Assembly: GCA_963971305.1 (NCBI GenBank)
Contig: OZ020306.1
Span: 71,645,022-71,709,021, forward strand
Origin: Arcuatula senhousia
Lineage: Eukaryota > Mollusca > Bivalvia > Mytilida > Mytilidae
DNA: 64,000 bases
Direction: 5' to 3'
Shown here: positions 45,107-57,253 of the stretch, one piece after another
How the letters are laid out: each line of letters opens with the position of its first letter
How positions within the stretch are numbered: position 1 is the stretch's first letter
The notes under the pieces: generated by a model
Told to the model about the DNA's origin: nothing
Database searches by the model: none
What the model saw: only the letters and a program-made list of their open reading frames with translations
Translations under genes and position numbers: made by a program

Positions 45107-48100
45107 GTACGTGCGAATTATTCAATAAATCTATGTTATTTACTTCTCCTTACGCTGCCTTATATTTTATTTTGGTTTCTGGATGTATCTTACCTGGAGG
45201 GGTCGTTTCAAAACAGTAAATAAAAAAATAAAAATAAAACAATTTAGACTCAGTGAAGTATACACAATAATAAAATACTAGAGATTGCAGAAATTCAGCT
45301 ACAAAATAATTATAAAGTGACCCCCATTGGTGTATCTTCAGAAAATTTAAATTTTAGACGAGCCTTTTGTACATTTTCTAATATAGTAACAACAGACGGA
45401 CAGACGTGATTTGAAGGATGTAGTGCGCATGCGACATGGACACTGTAAAAAGTGTTTGGGTCGTTCATTTATAGATAACCCAACTACTGAACCTTATTTA
45501 GAAATGTATGTCATTTATATATGAACATGTAGTTATTTATGTCATGGCTAACCAATGGCATTTGCACCTTGCGCCTCAATAGGTGGTCGATAGCCTTGAT
45601 TTTTAAACTTTGGTGTCAAATGAGAGATTACTACTCTTTTAACGGGACATATGAATCAAAGTACTGAAAGTACTGGTAGCCGGGGTAATATACAGATTTT
45701 AAATTGTTTATGTGTAGCAAAAAATAAAATTAAAATCTACTTTTTGTGTAAAAATGATTTTCACAAGGAAAATAAGATGTTGAAAATTGAACCAAACTAA
45801 AAATTTGATTTTATGGGCGTGGCCGGTCTTTGGTTCCCTGTAGCAATACAGTGCAATATATATGAACAGAATATAACGAGGAATTCAATGAACAAAAATT
45901 TCAAAATTGAATGAATAATAAAAATTCTACAGTCGTTTTGTAAATACGCCCATTTTAGCCCTTTTTGGCCACAAACCCCAAAGACAACATCGTTCTTCCT
46001 TCAGTGGATATAATATTAAAGCTTCATAACAATTGGCTGGCCCACTACAACTTAATTTGTTGTGTAAAACTATTTGCCTCAACAAACTCTAAAACATGGG
46101 CTTATGCCCCTTCAACCCTTATTTCTCAAAACGGTAAGAAATATTTCAAATCTGATTGTAAAAAGTAGGCAGGGAATTTCACAAGGATTCCAATGAAAAA
46201 AAAAGATATTGCAAATCGGAACTCAAATAAAAAAGTCTATCTAAGGAGGAAGTCCCCTTTTTGACCCCCTGTTGCAATGTAATGAAACCATTGGCACATT
46301 TAAAATAGTCGACAGATTCAATAAATAAAAGAGAATTTTAAAATAAGTAATAAACATTGTACAACAGTTTTGTCAATGTACATGTATTGTGATTGCGCGC
46401 CTGCAAACGAAGCATCAAAATAGGAATGTTCGCCGTGACGTAAGTTTGAGGTTATATCAATACTTTGTAAGTGTGACTGCTCTGGTACTGCTTAACAAAT
46501 TTCGATGAAATTTTGAATTGTATGTCATTTTAAAGTGATAAATTATACAGGAGTTACAGAACAGATTTTGCTTAAGTTGTATTCATCTCAGATGTATGTA
46601 TAACAATATTATTTTGAGTTTCGAGTTGAACAAAGTCTACATGAGGACATTGGCAACCTTTAGCAATCTTAAGCTTGTTAATTTGTATTCTTTACTATAG
46701 AATGAGAGAAATCTTATGCTTTGTAATTTGTTTTAATTGCTTTATACATCAACAAAAGTTTACAATTCAACATAATTTTCACAACTTCTAATGGGTTATT
46801 CATCATTTAATTTGAAATATGTGTTTGGTTAGCCTACAGAATTAAATGTTGCTTGCTCATCGGAAAAAAAGTTGTAGTAAACTATACAAAGGAAGTTGTC
46901 TGTTGGCCTGCAGAATAAAATCTACCAAATATACAGATAAGCTGTAGCAAATATGCTGTACTGAAGTTATCAATTCAGTTAAACCAACGAGTCAACACAA
47001 AAAAAGTAATAGAAACACACGTTGTTTTTTTTATTTGGCCAAAGGGGATAGGCATACTGTATATATATGCGTTCGTCCATATCACCAGAAAATACACTTT
47101 ATTCAGATCCTTTTGCCAGTTTTGGTTCTACCAAATTTAGAAAAAAGATCGTTTTTGTAGTGCATCTTGAAAATAAATATGTTCAGTGGTTCTAAAAATC
47201 GAAAAATTTGGTTGATTAAAAATTTTCTATGAAAAATTACTTGGTCCAGAAACAATTTTACAGAAAATTTATTTTTAAGCCTTATAATTGCTTATTTTCA
47301 TAATCAATTGTAAATTCTTTTTCAAAGAACCGTTTACAGAACCATTTTATCTGATCAAATAAAAAAATTATGAGGATTTGAACTTTGGGTAAATTATCCT
47401 GTCCATCGATGTTTTATTTCTTGTACTAGTATAAACCCGATGACCGTAACTGCAGTTACGGTCATCCCAATATGGCGGTGCTTGATATAAGCAAAATAAT
47501 TATATTGATTTTACAAAACTTTCAATGCGTAAAAAGCTCAAAAACGAATATACAAAAAAAGTATCATCATTATTGTCTTAGTCTGCCTTGTGAATATTTC
47601 AGTCAGGTGTTCGTGTTTCTCATAATCGGCGTTTAAAATTTTTGCCAGGATGAGTGTAACTGCAACGTTGTAATGACCGTAACTGGAAAGATGTATGAGT
47701 GTAACTGGCATAACATCATTCAGAACATCAATCTGTAGAAATAAGTTTGATTTGCAAAATAAATGAAAAAGCTTTTTGTTAAATGTGTATTGGGGGATGG
47801 TATAGTTAAAAAGAAGGTTCAGCTTTATTTTCTCATTGAAAGGTGACCAGGGTCTAGGGTTAGCCACAAATTACAAGATATACGTTTCTATAAAAGCTTA
47901 TGTGAGCTGTTAAGAAAACTATCAATTTCAGTTTTACGGTAATACAGCCTTTAGAATACTGGTATATAGAACTTGGAGTCATAGATGGCAGCTGAAGTGT
48001 TCATTTAAGGTTAATATTCTATTGATTCTCGGGTGTTTGTGTTGTTGTTTTTGCAGATTCTATTTTTCATTCCCCGTTTTAGATAAAACAGCAATAACAG

Positions 48101-48184
48101 AGTGAAGAACACGATATGCAAGCAGTGGGTATGATGCAATTCCACTGAATCTTAAATAAAAAAGTTTTCTTAAATGTCAACGGA

Positions 48185-48655
48185 TTTTTATGAGTGAGTG
48201 AGTTGGTGTTTTACGCCCTTTCAATGCTAAATAGGTTATTTTTAAAAAGGAGATGAACATGAAATGATGATGAAAAATGAAATATGGGGATGGGATAGGA
48301 AACAAGAAACAGTACATTTGAAGAACCACAGGAAAAAGGAGAGAGTTGGGTAGGGGCGGAAATATAGCCAATGCGGTGCACTACTTGGCGGTCCACAAAG
48401 GGATCTTTTACGTGAATGAAGCGTGGCATTCTCCACACACGTTGACCCACTATTGTCAGCGGTCACGGTTTCCGTATTATAGACCTTACATCCTCCGCGG
48501 ACGAAGGCCATTCTATTCAGTCACCTAGTGTACATGTACACTTTTGTCTCTCTGTGGGCTGAGCACTGACTCGACGTCAGAATTTCAAGACCCTTAGTCG
48601 CTTCTTACGACAATCTAGGCACTGCTGCGGGCCCATTCGCCTCCCGTGCCCCGTA
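48185..48655 (+). mobile_element. Dispersed mollusc repeat (SINE-like), copy 2
   Basis: It runs from gagtgagtgagttggtgttttacgccc to gcctcccgtgcc. It shares gggtaggggcggaaa, ggatcttttacgtg, aagcgtggcattc and ttccgtattatagacct with 22545-22998. The overlapping small frames on both strands are by-products. Confidence 0.75.
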
Positions 48656-48989
48656 TATAATAAATTATAAAATATGACGTTCCTCTCTCGTTTAAGAACC
48701 CTGCTGCAGGTCTCCATGTGGCAAAAACATTGTGATTCCAACATGGAATGCTTGTATCCAGGGCAAGCGACTATCCATACTGGGCCTCAAACGTTTAGGG
48801 TTCGCCGTTGTGGTCGTATCATGCTGCGCTCTGTGAAGCTTTTTATCCATAAAAATATTTTGAATTTCAATAAATATATATTTGATGCAAAGATATTTGT
48901 CAACAGAGCTTGATGAAAAAAAAATCGATAAAGGATTTCTGCTGTAAACGCTAGGTCAGTCCCTTACCAACTAACTAATCAAGATGTGG

Positions 48990-49435
48990 CATCAGCGCCT
49001 ACTAGCCACGTTGAAGGCCACTGGCTGTTTTTTATTGTGGTTTTTAAAAATGTTTTTGCTCGTTTTTGTGGCATGTGTCGTGCACATAAATTCCGGATCT
49101 CATTAAACATACTAGTATATCATCGCATTCGGTACCACGATAATCATTTATTTGGCGTCAACAAGGAGGTGTTTAACGTGCATGAATCGTGGCACTATCC
49201 ATAAACGTTGACCAACTATGGTCAGAGGTCAGGGTTTCCGTAATATAGACCTGACAACCCCGCGGATGAGTGTTACCCTATTAAGCCATTAAGGATACAC
49301 ACTTTGGCCGCTCTGTTTGCTCAGCACCTACCCGATGTTAGAATCTCAAGACCCATAGTCGGCTCTCACGACAAGCTCGGCTCTGTTTCAGGCCTATTTG
49401 TCTCCCAGGCCATACGCGCCTTCATGTCTTATAAG
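48990..49435 (+). mobile_element. Dispersed repeat fragments, SINE-like copy 3
   Basis: 49003-49110 matches the CACTGG...GGCTGTTTT fragment family. 49140-49430 (gtgcatgaatcgtggcac, ttgaccaactatggtcag, gggtttccgtaatatagacctgacaacccc, gcctatttgtctcccaggcc) is a third copy of the SINE-like repeat. Confidence 0.65.
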
Positions 49436-50299
49436 TCCCTGTGATTATAATATTACATAATCATTATAAATTATATGTACACAAGCAGACAATCATGAAT
49501 TATTCTAAATGAATGCCATTAAACTTGTTTAAAGCTTAGGGTAAACTCTAATTTAAACCTAGTATTCCCATTGTATTGTACCATAATGTTGCAGTTACGG
49601 TCATCTTATTTTCCAGTTACGGTCATCATAAGCTGATCTGTTCAGATCTTTAAACGCTGTATCTGGCGATTTTTTCGCATGATAATGCATTTCTTTTGAT
49701 TCTTTTCGATAAACTAAAATTCACTGGCAGGCCATTGTTTTCAAAAACGCGCAACAAAAAGAAAAACTAAGAAAATTCGACTGTCCTGTTTCGGCTACCG
49801 CCATATTGGGATGACCGTAACTGCAGTTACGGTCATCGGGTTTATACCAGTGTAGTTTGACACTTAATGAGATGCAAATTAGTGAATATGACATCACTAA
49901 TGAGATCGGCGAACACTCCTATAAACAAAATATCAATCCGCTTTTGTATTCGTTATTCATCAATTAATACTATCGCATCAGTCTTACATACTTGTACAAA
50001 ATTTGAAAACTAAAAAAATAAGTTTTATTACATAATTGCGAGTAAAGCGACGAAAAAAAAGATATGGAAAAGAACTATATTGCAAGCGTGTATTGATATA
50101 TTTTAATTGGAAGGTTTTTGGTGAACCGCCGGAAAAACCATATGAAGCTTACAGAAAGGCTATCGTAGCTATAGCCGTGGCTAATCTCTAGCGATTACCC
50201 CGGCTAAAAATATTAAATGGACTACATAAATGAGTATGTTGAATAGAGATATTTTTCTTAAAGCTATTTTCCTAAAGTTTGAAATTTCACACAGGGTTA

Positions 50300-50705
50300 T
50301 GATGCTCCTCGGTTGCTGTCGTCACTCAAGAAATTTTATGGTCAGACATCATGCACTCATAGACAAATATAGGATATTTATCTCTCAGATGAGTGCAGAT
50401 ATTGGTTTGTCATACGATTTTGTTTTGTCTTCCTTAACCGGATTTGGCACACTGAATTGGAAATTGGCAGCGCGACGAATGTGCTATAGCAGACAGGAAC
50501 TGCTTACTCTTCCGGCGCATCTGAGTAACCTCTCATTACGGTCATTACGACTTAAGTTCGCGTTGTTAATTGATATTCAACGGTTTTGTGTGTCCGTTTA
50601 TATGTTGTCTGTTTTTTTGTCCTGTGCTTGTTTGTGTTTGCTGGTTTTGTCTCTGTCCTTTCGGACTTTATCATTTGGATGTCCTATGGTACATCTGCTT
50701 CTTGA
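50300..50705 (+). pseudogene. Retroelement RT C-terminus and 3' tail, degenerate
   Basis: 50345-50410 (catcatgcactcatagacaaatat, atctctcagatgagtgcagat) matches the segment at 61637-61700 that follows the RT block. The common tail follows (tgtgctatagcagacaggaac, ctcttccggcgcatctgag, tgtcctttcggactttatcatttggatg). An open frame across 50230-50730 is this element in a shifted frame. Confidence 0.65.
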
Positions 50706-50901
50706 GCATGTTGAAACTGAACATTTTTAAAGAAAAACACGATGCTCACTAGTAACTTTAATAATGCAACCAGACTAGTAAAGTTATGGCATACAATACA
50801 ATACAAGCTCACATATACATGTATTCATAAATTTACACAAAGCAATGTCAAATAACAAGTTAAAACATTTTTATGCTAAATTATAATTATGGAACATGTA
50901 A

Positions 50902-52104
50902 CAAGAGGCTCACAGGAGCCTGAATCGCTCACCTGGTCTTAATGTCAACCCTTTGAAGACTTTTGTATAGCTAAATGAGCTGAATGTTTAAGCAATAAAA
51001 AGCTTTTCTCTATCTGCAATAGTTTTCATTCCAAAGCAAAAAACACTATTTTTCACTTTTAAAGGGCCATAACCCCTTAAAGGGGTCATCTGACAACTTC
51101 CACCCTAAAAAGACTTTTGTAGAGCTAATTAAGCTGAACATTTAAGCAAGCAACATCTTTTCTCTATCTGCAAAAGTTTTCTTTCTTTAGGCCAAAAACA
51201 CTATTTTTTGCCTTGAAGGGGCCGTAACCACTATAAGGGGTCATCTGGCAACTTTGACCCTATGGAAACTTTTGTAGAGCTAAATAAGCTGAACATTTAA
51301 GCAAGCAATAACTTTTCTCTATCTGCAATAGTTTTCATTCTATAGGCCAAAAACACTATTTTTTGCCTTTAAGGGGCCGTAACCCCTATAAGGGGTCATC
51401 TGACAACTTCGACCCTATGCAGGCTTGTGTAAAGCTAAACGAGCTGAACATTTAAGCAAGCAACAGCTTTTCTCTAACTGCAATAGTTTTCATTCTATAG
51501 GCCAAAAACTCTATTTTTCGCCTTTAAGGGGCCATAACCCCTATAAGGGGTCATCTGACAACTTTGACCCTATGGAGACTTTTGTAGAGCTAAATGAGCT
51601 GAACATTTAAGCAAGCAACAGCTTCTCTCTATCTGCAATAGTTTTCATTCCATAGGCCAAAAACATGAAAAAATGCTATTTTTTGCCTTTAAGGGGCCGT
51701 AACTCCCATAAGGGGTCATCTGACAACTTCGACTCAATGGAGACTTTTGTAGAGCTTTTGATGCTGAAGCAGTAGCGTGGCATCAGATTTCATCTATCTC
51801 TTATACTTTTTGATTTACAAGCCAAAAACAGTAGTCTGACCCCCCTGGTCTATTTTTAGCAACGGCGGCCATGTTTTTCGACGAATCAAAAATCCCCACA
51901 TCAGTTCTGTGGGGGATACCCTAAAGTACCACCAGACCAAATTTGGTTTGAATCTGTGCAGCCATTTCAGAGGAGAAGAAGTTTGAAGAAAAGTTAACGA
52001 CGACGGACGACGACGACGACGACGACGGACGACGACGACGACGGACGACGACGACGGACGCCAAGTGATGGCAATAGCTCACATGGCCTTTGGCCAGGTG
52101 AGCT
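50902..52104 (-). mobile_element. Pearl-like element, copy 5 (minus strand)
   Basis: From the minus-strand left end agctcacctggccaaaggcc (52104) through a long (gtc)n tract (seen as gacgacgac at 51997-52060) and about five core repeats to the right end near 50902 (acaagaggctcacaggagcctgaatcgctcacctgg). It has the same core (ctatctgcaatagttttcatt) as copies 1 and 2. Confidence 0.8.
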
Positions 52105-52647
52105 AAAAAGTAACTGTACATGTACCTCTGTCTGAGGATGTGGATGGGGGTTTACAAAATACAGAATCATGGTCAAAAAATGAAAATAACAGAGAGAGAA
52201 AAGGATGAAAAATGGATTATTAAGAACCCTCTCCTCTTCATTCTCCTGTTTGGGTTAACGTTTTGTGGAGAGCGAAGTGCCGGATAAGATTATAAAGTTG
52301 TAAAATGTTATTTAGCCACCGTGTCCACGTAAAGTAGCGAACAACAATAAAGTTGACAAGAGTGATTGGTTTGGTGACCTAATGGACAGCCTTACAACAT
52401 TACAAACAAAACTCCTAATTAATAAATACATGTGTAAATGATACTTTACACATCCAATATATAACAAAGATAGTCAGAATTAAATGTTATGATGTACTAC
52501 ATGCATATTTTATATCTATATAAGTGTAGCATGGGTATTTTTCTCCAACCGCTCCGCGACGAAGAGACCTAGCAATGTTTCCGTCAGTCCAACTGGTTTA
52601 ACGGTCATATTTGTCAAAACAGAATTGCTGAAATTTTGTAGGACTTT

Positions 52648-53851
52648 GGCCGCGTTCACACTGAGCAAAAGTCATAGTAGTTTAAATGTCGTCCGCGCTT
52701 ACATTAAACATCAATGCGTTCACACTGTAAAATTTCGATGTTTACATGTAGTTTAAATGTTGTATTCATTACATGCATTCGATACTTAATGTAGTCCTAG
52801 TGTGGGTTTAATGTTCAATGAATTTCGCATATTTCTTTTGAATGAACGGCATGCATATATGCATTACTTTCATTGGAAAGCGTTATTTTTAGTATGTAAT
52901 TTCGTATATTTCAACATTTTCTCGGGTGAGTGAAAAACAGGGGTACATGCTTCTTCTAAATATTTAATGTATATGTATACGGCAAAGCGAAAAAGCGGAA
53001 TAGAATTTCATAAAAGGCGTTTCTAATTCGGATCTAATTTTTTGTGAGCAAAGCGGCCTATATCAGGAATATGGACATGAACAGATGATTAATGAACATG
53101 AAATGATGGTGAAGTGGAGGAAATGGGGGGCTTGCAAAGTCCAATTGTCAATTTGAAAATGAGGAACGAGAAGATTTTTACACAGGAATCCTATGGGTTC
53201 TTCTCTTAACAAGGCATGCAGCACGCGTGAAGAACATGATTTTTTTCTAACACGTTGCGCCTCTATGGTTTGCGGTCAATTTTTCCGCATTTTACAATTG
53301 TAGCCTGACGACGCGGCATTACGACGGACTGCCCATTCAACTACCGGGTGCACACATTCCAGTCGTTTTGTGGACAAAGCGGCAGACCCGATGTCAAGTT
53401 TCTGAGCGCACTTTAGTGGGTTTTTACCGACAACATGACGCTGCCTCGGGCCCGCGCCGTTGTTTATGTAAAGCAATAGCTTTTTAAAGCAATACTGTAA
53501 AAAAAATACAAACGGACGAATGGACTAAAGCGCCAGAAAATGTGTACACCTTTATTGTTTTTATATAAAAATAAAAATCATTAAAAAAAGACTGCAGTAA
53601 ATCAAGATCCCTACGTATTCTATGTTTAAATGTCTATTCGCCAAATTAACAATCATGGTTATTTATCCGTTCATGTTTTCTGTACATTTAAATTACATGT
53701 ACACTTGCATTTAATAATGTGAACATTTCATATGTCAAGTCATTTAATTTAGGTTTATCAATGAGAACAAATTTAGTGTGAAACTAGTTTTAAGAACATT
53801 AAACTACTTCTACACATGTTTACTCAAAACAACTTCAGTGTGAACGCGGCC
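52648..53851. mobile_element. 1.2-kb TIR element 'GGCCGCGTTCACACTGA'
   Basis: ggccgcgttcacactga at 52648 is matched by the exact inverted tcagtgtgaacgcggcc ending at 53851. Weaker pairing continues inward (tagtttaaatgt against acattaaacta). There is no transposase. It contains a SINE-like repeat at 53080-53465. Confidence 0.75.
53080..53465 (+). mobile_element. Dispersed repeat (SINE-like), diverged copy 4
   Basis: gatgattaatgaacatgaaatgatggtgaa, aatcctatgggttcttc, tttttccgcattttacaattgtagcctgacgacgcgg and gacaacatgacgctgcctcgggccc follow the order of the repeat at 48185-48655, with heavy divergence. Confidence 0.5.
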
Positions 53852-53869
53852 TAAGTTTGTTACCATAAT

Positions 53870-54001
53870 CACAGGGACTTGCTCCCCTCTATCAATATTT
53901 TGTTAGAGTCAATGTGCGGTACGAAAAAAACAGCGTGTTTTTTTTTTCGTACCGCACATTGACTCTAACAAAATATTGATAGAGGGGAGCAAGTCCCTGT
54001 G
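53870..54001. mobile_element. 132-bp perfect palindromic MITE with 7-bp target duplication
   Basis: The arms 53870-53930 and 53941-54001 are exact inverted copies of 61 bp (cacagggacttgctcccc... and ...ggggagcaagtccctgtg) around a 10-base loop. The heptamer ccataat stands directly on each side (53863-53869 and 54002-54008). Length-wide inverted arms plus a duplicated target indicate a transposed fold-back element. Confidence 0.85.
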
Positions 54002-54029
54002 CCATAATGACAAGGAAATGTGTCAAGAT

Positions 54030-54445
54030 GACACCGATGCCCCGCTGGCAAATAAAATTAAACTGTTAATTTTACTAAATCCAGGGGCTGTAATTTAGGT
54101 CAAAATCAGTGGACCGAAACAAAACTCATACTTGACCTGTAAATTATCATGGTAGACTCTCATACTAAAAATCTTTTGAATATATGCAAGGATGTCGAAA
54201 AAAGTGCGGAAAACTGTTAGTCCAAGGGCTGTAATTAAGGTCAAAATCAGTGGACCGGAACGAAACTCAAACTTGACCTGTAACTCATCATGGTAGACTC
54301 ACATACCAAAAATCTTTTGAATAGATGCAAGGATGTCGAAAAAAATTGCGGAAACTAAAGTATGACGGACGGACGGAAGGACGAACAGACCGAAAATCTA
54401 TATGCCCCCCCCCCCCCCAACTTTGTTGGCGGGGCATAATAAATT
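54030..54445. mobile_element. Interspersed repeat with GCCCCGC/GCGGGGC ends
   Basis: It begins gatgccccgctggc and ends ccaactttgttggcggggcat. It has two core units (ccaggggctgtaatttaggtc at about 54082, ccaagggctgtaattaaggtc at about 54222), then gacggacggaaggacg and a poly-C run. The layout of short inverted ends, a tandem core and a microsatellite again resembles pearl/HINE elements. Confidence 0.65.
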
Positions 54446-54497
54446 GATCATATTGCAAAAACGAAATTTATAGGATAGAAATAAAAATGACAACAAA

Positions 54498-54834
54498 GTT
54501 CCAGACAATAAATTTTGCTACGCCTGACACGCGTTTCGTCTATTCAAGACTCATCAGAGGCGCTCTACCAAAAATATTGAAAATGCCAAACACTATATGA
54601 TTATGAAGAGCATAAAACAATAAAACCAAAATTACCAAAATGGGGAACCAAATAATTACTAAGATGATCAACCTATGTCTGGGGTAGGAAGAACCTTAGG
54701 GTTAGACAATTTTGAAATTTAAACGGATAATTTTAAGCTTTGATGTGTTCTCCAACACAAAAGTGTTGGTGCCGGAGCGGGCTAACCTCGGGGAATTAAA
54801 ACTCCACCAGCAGTGCTAACCTTCACGTGTGTTC
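54498..54834. mobile_element. 337-bp insertion flanked by 20-bp direct repeats
   Basis: gaaataaaaatgacaacaaa occurs exactly at 54478-54497 and 54835-54854. Between them lies a dispersed repeat with cgcctgacacgcgtttcgtc and tattcaagactcatcagagg. A long exact target duplication is the hallmark of target-primed reverse transcription. There is no coding region. Confidence 0.7.
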
Positions 54835-55129
54835 GAAATAAAAATGACAACAAATAATGAGATGTGGGATAAGTGTACGCGGCACATCCCAAGAGTAATG
54901 GGACTTGAGAAACTACTTACGAGTGAATTTGGGTCATAGGAATAGTGTTCGCCACAACTCTTCTAAAACCTTTAAAGATCATTGCATAAAAATTCAGACG
55001 TATTTTGCAGGGTGGCAAATTCAAATCCAAGACTGGCCTATATGTATGGGAGTAGAATAATTTTAAAATATGTTTAAATGACTTTGTGGCATCTCTTACA
55101 CAAATGTGCTGATACCGGGTCGGTTAACA

Positions 55130-55430
55130 GAAATAGAAATAGAAATAGCTTTATTCCAATTAAGGGCAATATAATAGAGCATACAAATTACATATAAGTG
55201 ATTATGACAATTTGTGACAGTAAATAAAATTATAACAGATTGATTAATAACAACAACTTAATAATTTTACGGGGGCAGAGCCAAGTAGTACGTAATATGA
55301 TACAGTTAACACGATCTAACACCGGGCCGCGGAGATTTTTCAGAAGGAGGGCCAGCCATGTAGATAATCTCGAAATTGAATTACAGCGCGCATTTTATCT
55401 TTAGATTTGTCTCTAGATGAACATTTTTTG
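55130..55430 (-). mobile_element. Non-LTR retrotransposon 3' end (minus strand)
   Basis: It starts agaaatagaaatagaaatagctttattcc, which on the minus strand is a 3' tail of short TATTTC repeats after a ggaataaagct signal. A few hundred bases of 3'-end sequence follow. The class is inferred from the tail structure only. Confidence 0.55.
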
Positions 55431-55459
55431 TAATTCTGTAAATGTCAGCAGATCACTGA

Positions 55460-55650
55460 CATTTTGAAAGAAGCGGAGGTACCAATGGGGTAATCCGATT
55501 GTCAAAAAAGAGACAAAACCCGTAAACACAAACAAGGAGAGGACGAAAAAAAAACAGACAACATAAAAACACGGAAACACAAAAATATCAATTAACAACG
55601 CGAACTCTAGTCGTAATGAGAGTGAACTCTGGTGCTCTGGAAGATTAAGC
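55460..55650 (-). mobile_element. Retroelement tail fragment (minus strand)
   Basis: On the minus strand it reads agagttcgcgttgttaattgat ... tgtctttttt ... acaatcggattaccccattggtacctcc, the same tail as 61840-61985. It lies 80 bp upstream of SUOX exon 2. Confidence 0.75.
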
Positions 55651-55730
55651 GGTTCCTGCCTGTTTGAGTTTCTAAATGGTTTTTTTTATATTCGACCTTC
55701 AGGTTTAAACTGCTTTATCTATTATTTCAG

Positions 55731-57217
55731 GTTCACTCCTCTACCTGAAGTCAAGGAATAATGTAATCAGTGCGAAGAGTAACCTTCAAGGTGGAGCTAT
55801 CAAACCAAACCTTCCGACCTACTCGCTAGCAGAAGTACAAAAACATAAAACGAAAGAATCCCGCATCTGGGTAACTTATAAAAATGGAGTATATGACGTC
55901 ACAGACTACGTCAACAATCATCCGGGAGGTTCTAAGATCTTATTGGCTGCCGGAAAGTCAATTGAACCGTTCTGGAATATGTACGGCGTGCATAAGCAGT
56001 CAGAAATCGTTGAAATGCTGGAGGAGTTACGGATCGGGAACATAACCGAAGTTCCAAAGGAAACAGCATTAGACAAGAACGATCCGTACGCTAATGACCC
56101 CAAGAGACACCCGGCTCTGATACCCAGCTCATCAAAACCATTCAATGCCGAACCGCCCTCTGCGCTTCTCATGGACAATTTCCTTACCCCGAACGACCTT
56201 TTCTACGTCAGAAATCATCTTCCTGTTCCCGTTGTTGATCTGAAGACATATAAATTAGATGTCAGTGTTGATGGTACAGGGACATTTTCATCTTTTAAAT
56301 TTGACGATTTAAAAAAGAAATTTCCTCAGAAAACCACAGCAGTTGTTGTTCAATGTGCCGGTAATCGGAGAAGTGAAATGGTTAAAATCAAAACTGTGAA
56401 AGGTCTTAACTGGGGATCGGCAGCCATAAGCAACGCTTCATGGACTGGACCCTGTCTAGATGATGTTTTGAAACAATGTGGGATCGATATCGAGCAGGCT
56501 AACTTTAAGCATGTACATTTTGACGGAATGGACAAAGACCCAGCCGGTGCACCATATGCAGCCTCAATTCCAATTGAACTTGCCCGCCATTTAAAGCGCG
56601 ATATTATTATTGCTCATCAGATGAATGGCGAAGAAATACCACGTGATCATGGATATCCGGTTCGTGTCGTAATTCCTGGAATCGTAGGCGCTAGACAGGT
56701 TAAATGGTTGAACAAAATCAAATTAAGCAACGAAGAGAGCAAATGCCACTGGCAACAGAACGACTACAAAGGATTTCATTCGTCGATTGATTGGCACAAC
56801 GTTGATTTTAAATCCGTGCCCGCCATTATGGAGCTTCCTGTTACGTCAGCAATTTGCGAACCAATGGATGGAGTCGACCTAGAACCTGGGGCAGACGAGG
56901 TCACGGTCAAAGGTTACGCTTGGAGTGGAGGTGGGAGAGGAATAGCAAGAGTTGACGTCTCTGTAGACGGAGGGAAAACGTGGAGCTCTGCAACGCTGCA
57001 GCATCCGGATCAACCGATGTATAAAACTTTCGCTTGGACACTGTGGGAAGCCACTCTACCAATACCAAAGGGACATAAAGGCAAAGTAGAAATCATATGT
57101 AAGGCTGCCGACCTCGCCTATAACGTTCAGCCTGATAGTGTGGAGGGGATCTGGAATTTGAGAGGCGTCCTTAGCAACGCTTGGCATCATGTGAATGTTA
57201 ACATACCAAAAGCGTAA
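55731..57217 (+). CDS. SUOX: Sulfite oxidase, exon 2 (b5, Moco and dimerisation domains)
   Basis: Sulfite oxidase oxidises sulfite to sulfate in the mitochondrial intermembrane space and passes electrons to cytochrome c. Exon 2 enters after tattatttcag with GT completing Gly86 and ends TAA at 57215-57217, giving about 580 residues with exon 1 (human: about 545). Domains in order: cytochrome b5 (about 100-190) with HPGG and haem ligands His149 and His173; hinge; molybdopterin domain (about 225-440) with VRNHLPVP (Arg246), QCAGNRRSEM with the molybdenum-ligand Cys294, HGYPVRVVIPG, and DYKGF with Tyr431; then the dimerisation domain (about 450-575) with VKGYAWSGGGR and WNLRG. Residue roles follow the vertebrate enzymes; all key residues are present, so an active enzyme is expected. 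Confidence 0.95.
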
Positions 57218-57253
57218 TTGTATGATATTTTTTTTTGTCTATCTTGTTGTTAA

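Larger units (their letters stand above)
47430..49846. mobile_element. 2.4-kb element with perfect 50-bp TIRs
   Basis: The arms 47430-47479 and 49797-49846 are exact inverted copies starting tataaacccgatgaccg and ending atatggcggt. Each arm contains a 28-bp perfect palindrome (47439-47466 and 49810-49837, centre CTGCAG). Variants of its half-site (gaccgtaactg, cagttacggtcatc) recur just inside both ends (47672-47685, 49590-49626), like subterminal transposase sites. No transposase frame is visible. The interior holds two copies of the SINE-like repeat. Confidence 0.85.
45107..55730 (+). other. SUOX: SUOX intron 1 (10.6 kb), filled with transposons
   Basis: It is bounded by donor gtacgtgcg and acceptor tttatctattatttcag. 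Unique AT-rich sequence occupies 45107-47429, where I see no gene. The rest is largely the elements listed separately. 46421-46440 (taggaatgttcgccgtgac) is weakly matched inverted at 49905-49921. Confidence 0.75.

Noticed and set aside
47538..47867. 109-codon minus-strand frame within the 50-bp-TIR element as a transposase
   Set aside because: It has no recognisable catalytic motif and contains the GTAACTG repeat. It is too weak to call.
46421..49921. Larger element bounded by TAGGAATGTTCGCCG and its inverted match
   Set aside because: Only about 14 bases match and the similarity does not extend; kept as a note in the intron entry.
50230..50730. 166-codon frame as a gene
   Set aside because: It is retroelement C-terminus and tail read partly in a shifted frame.
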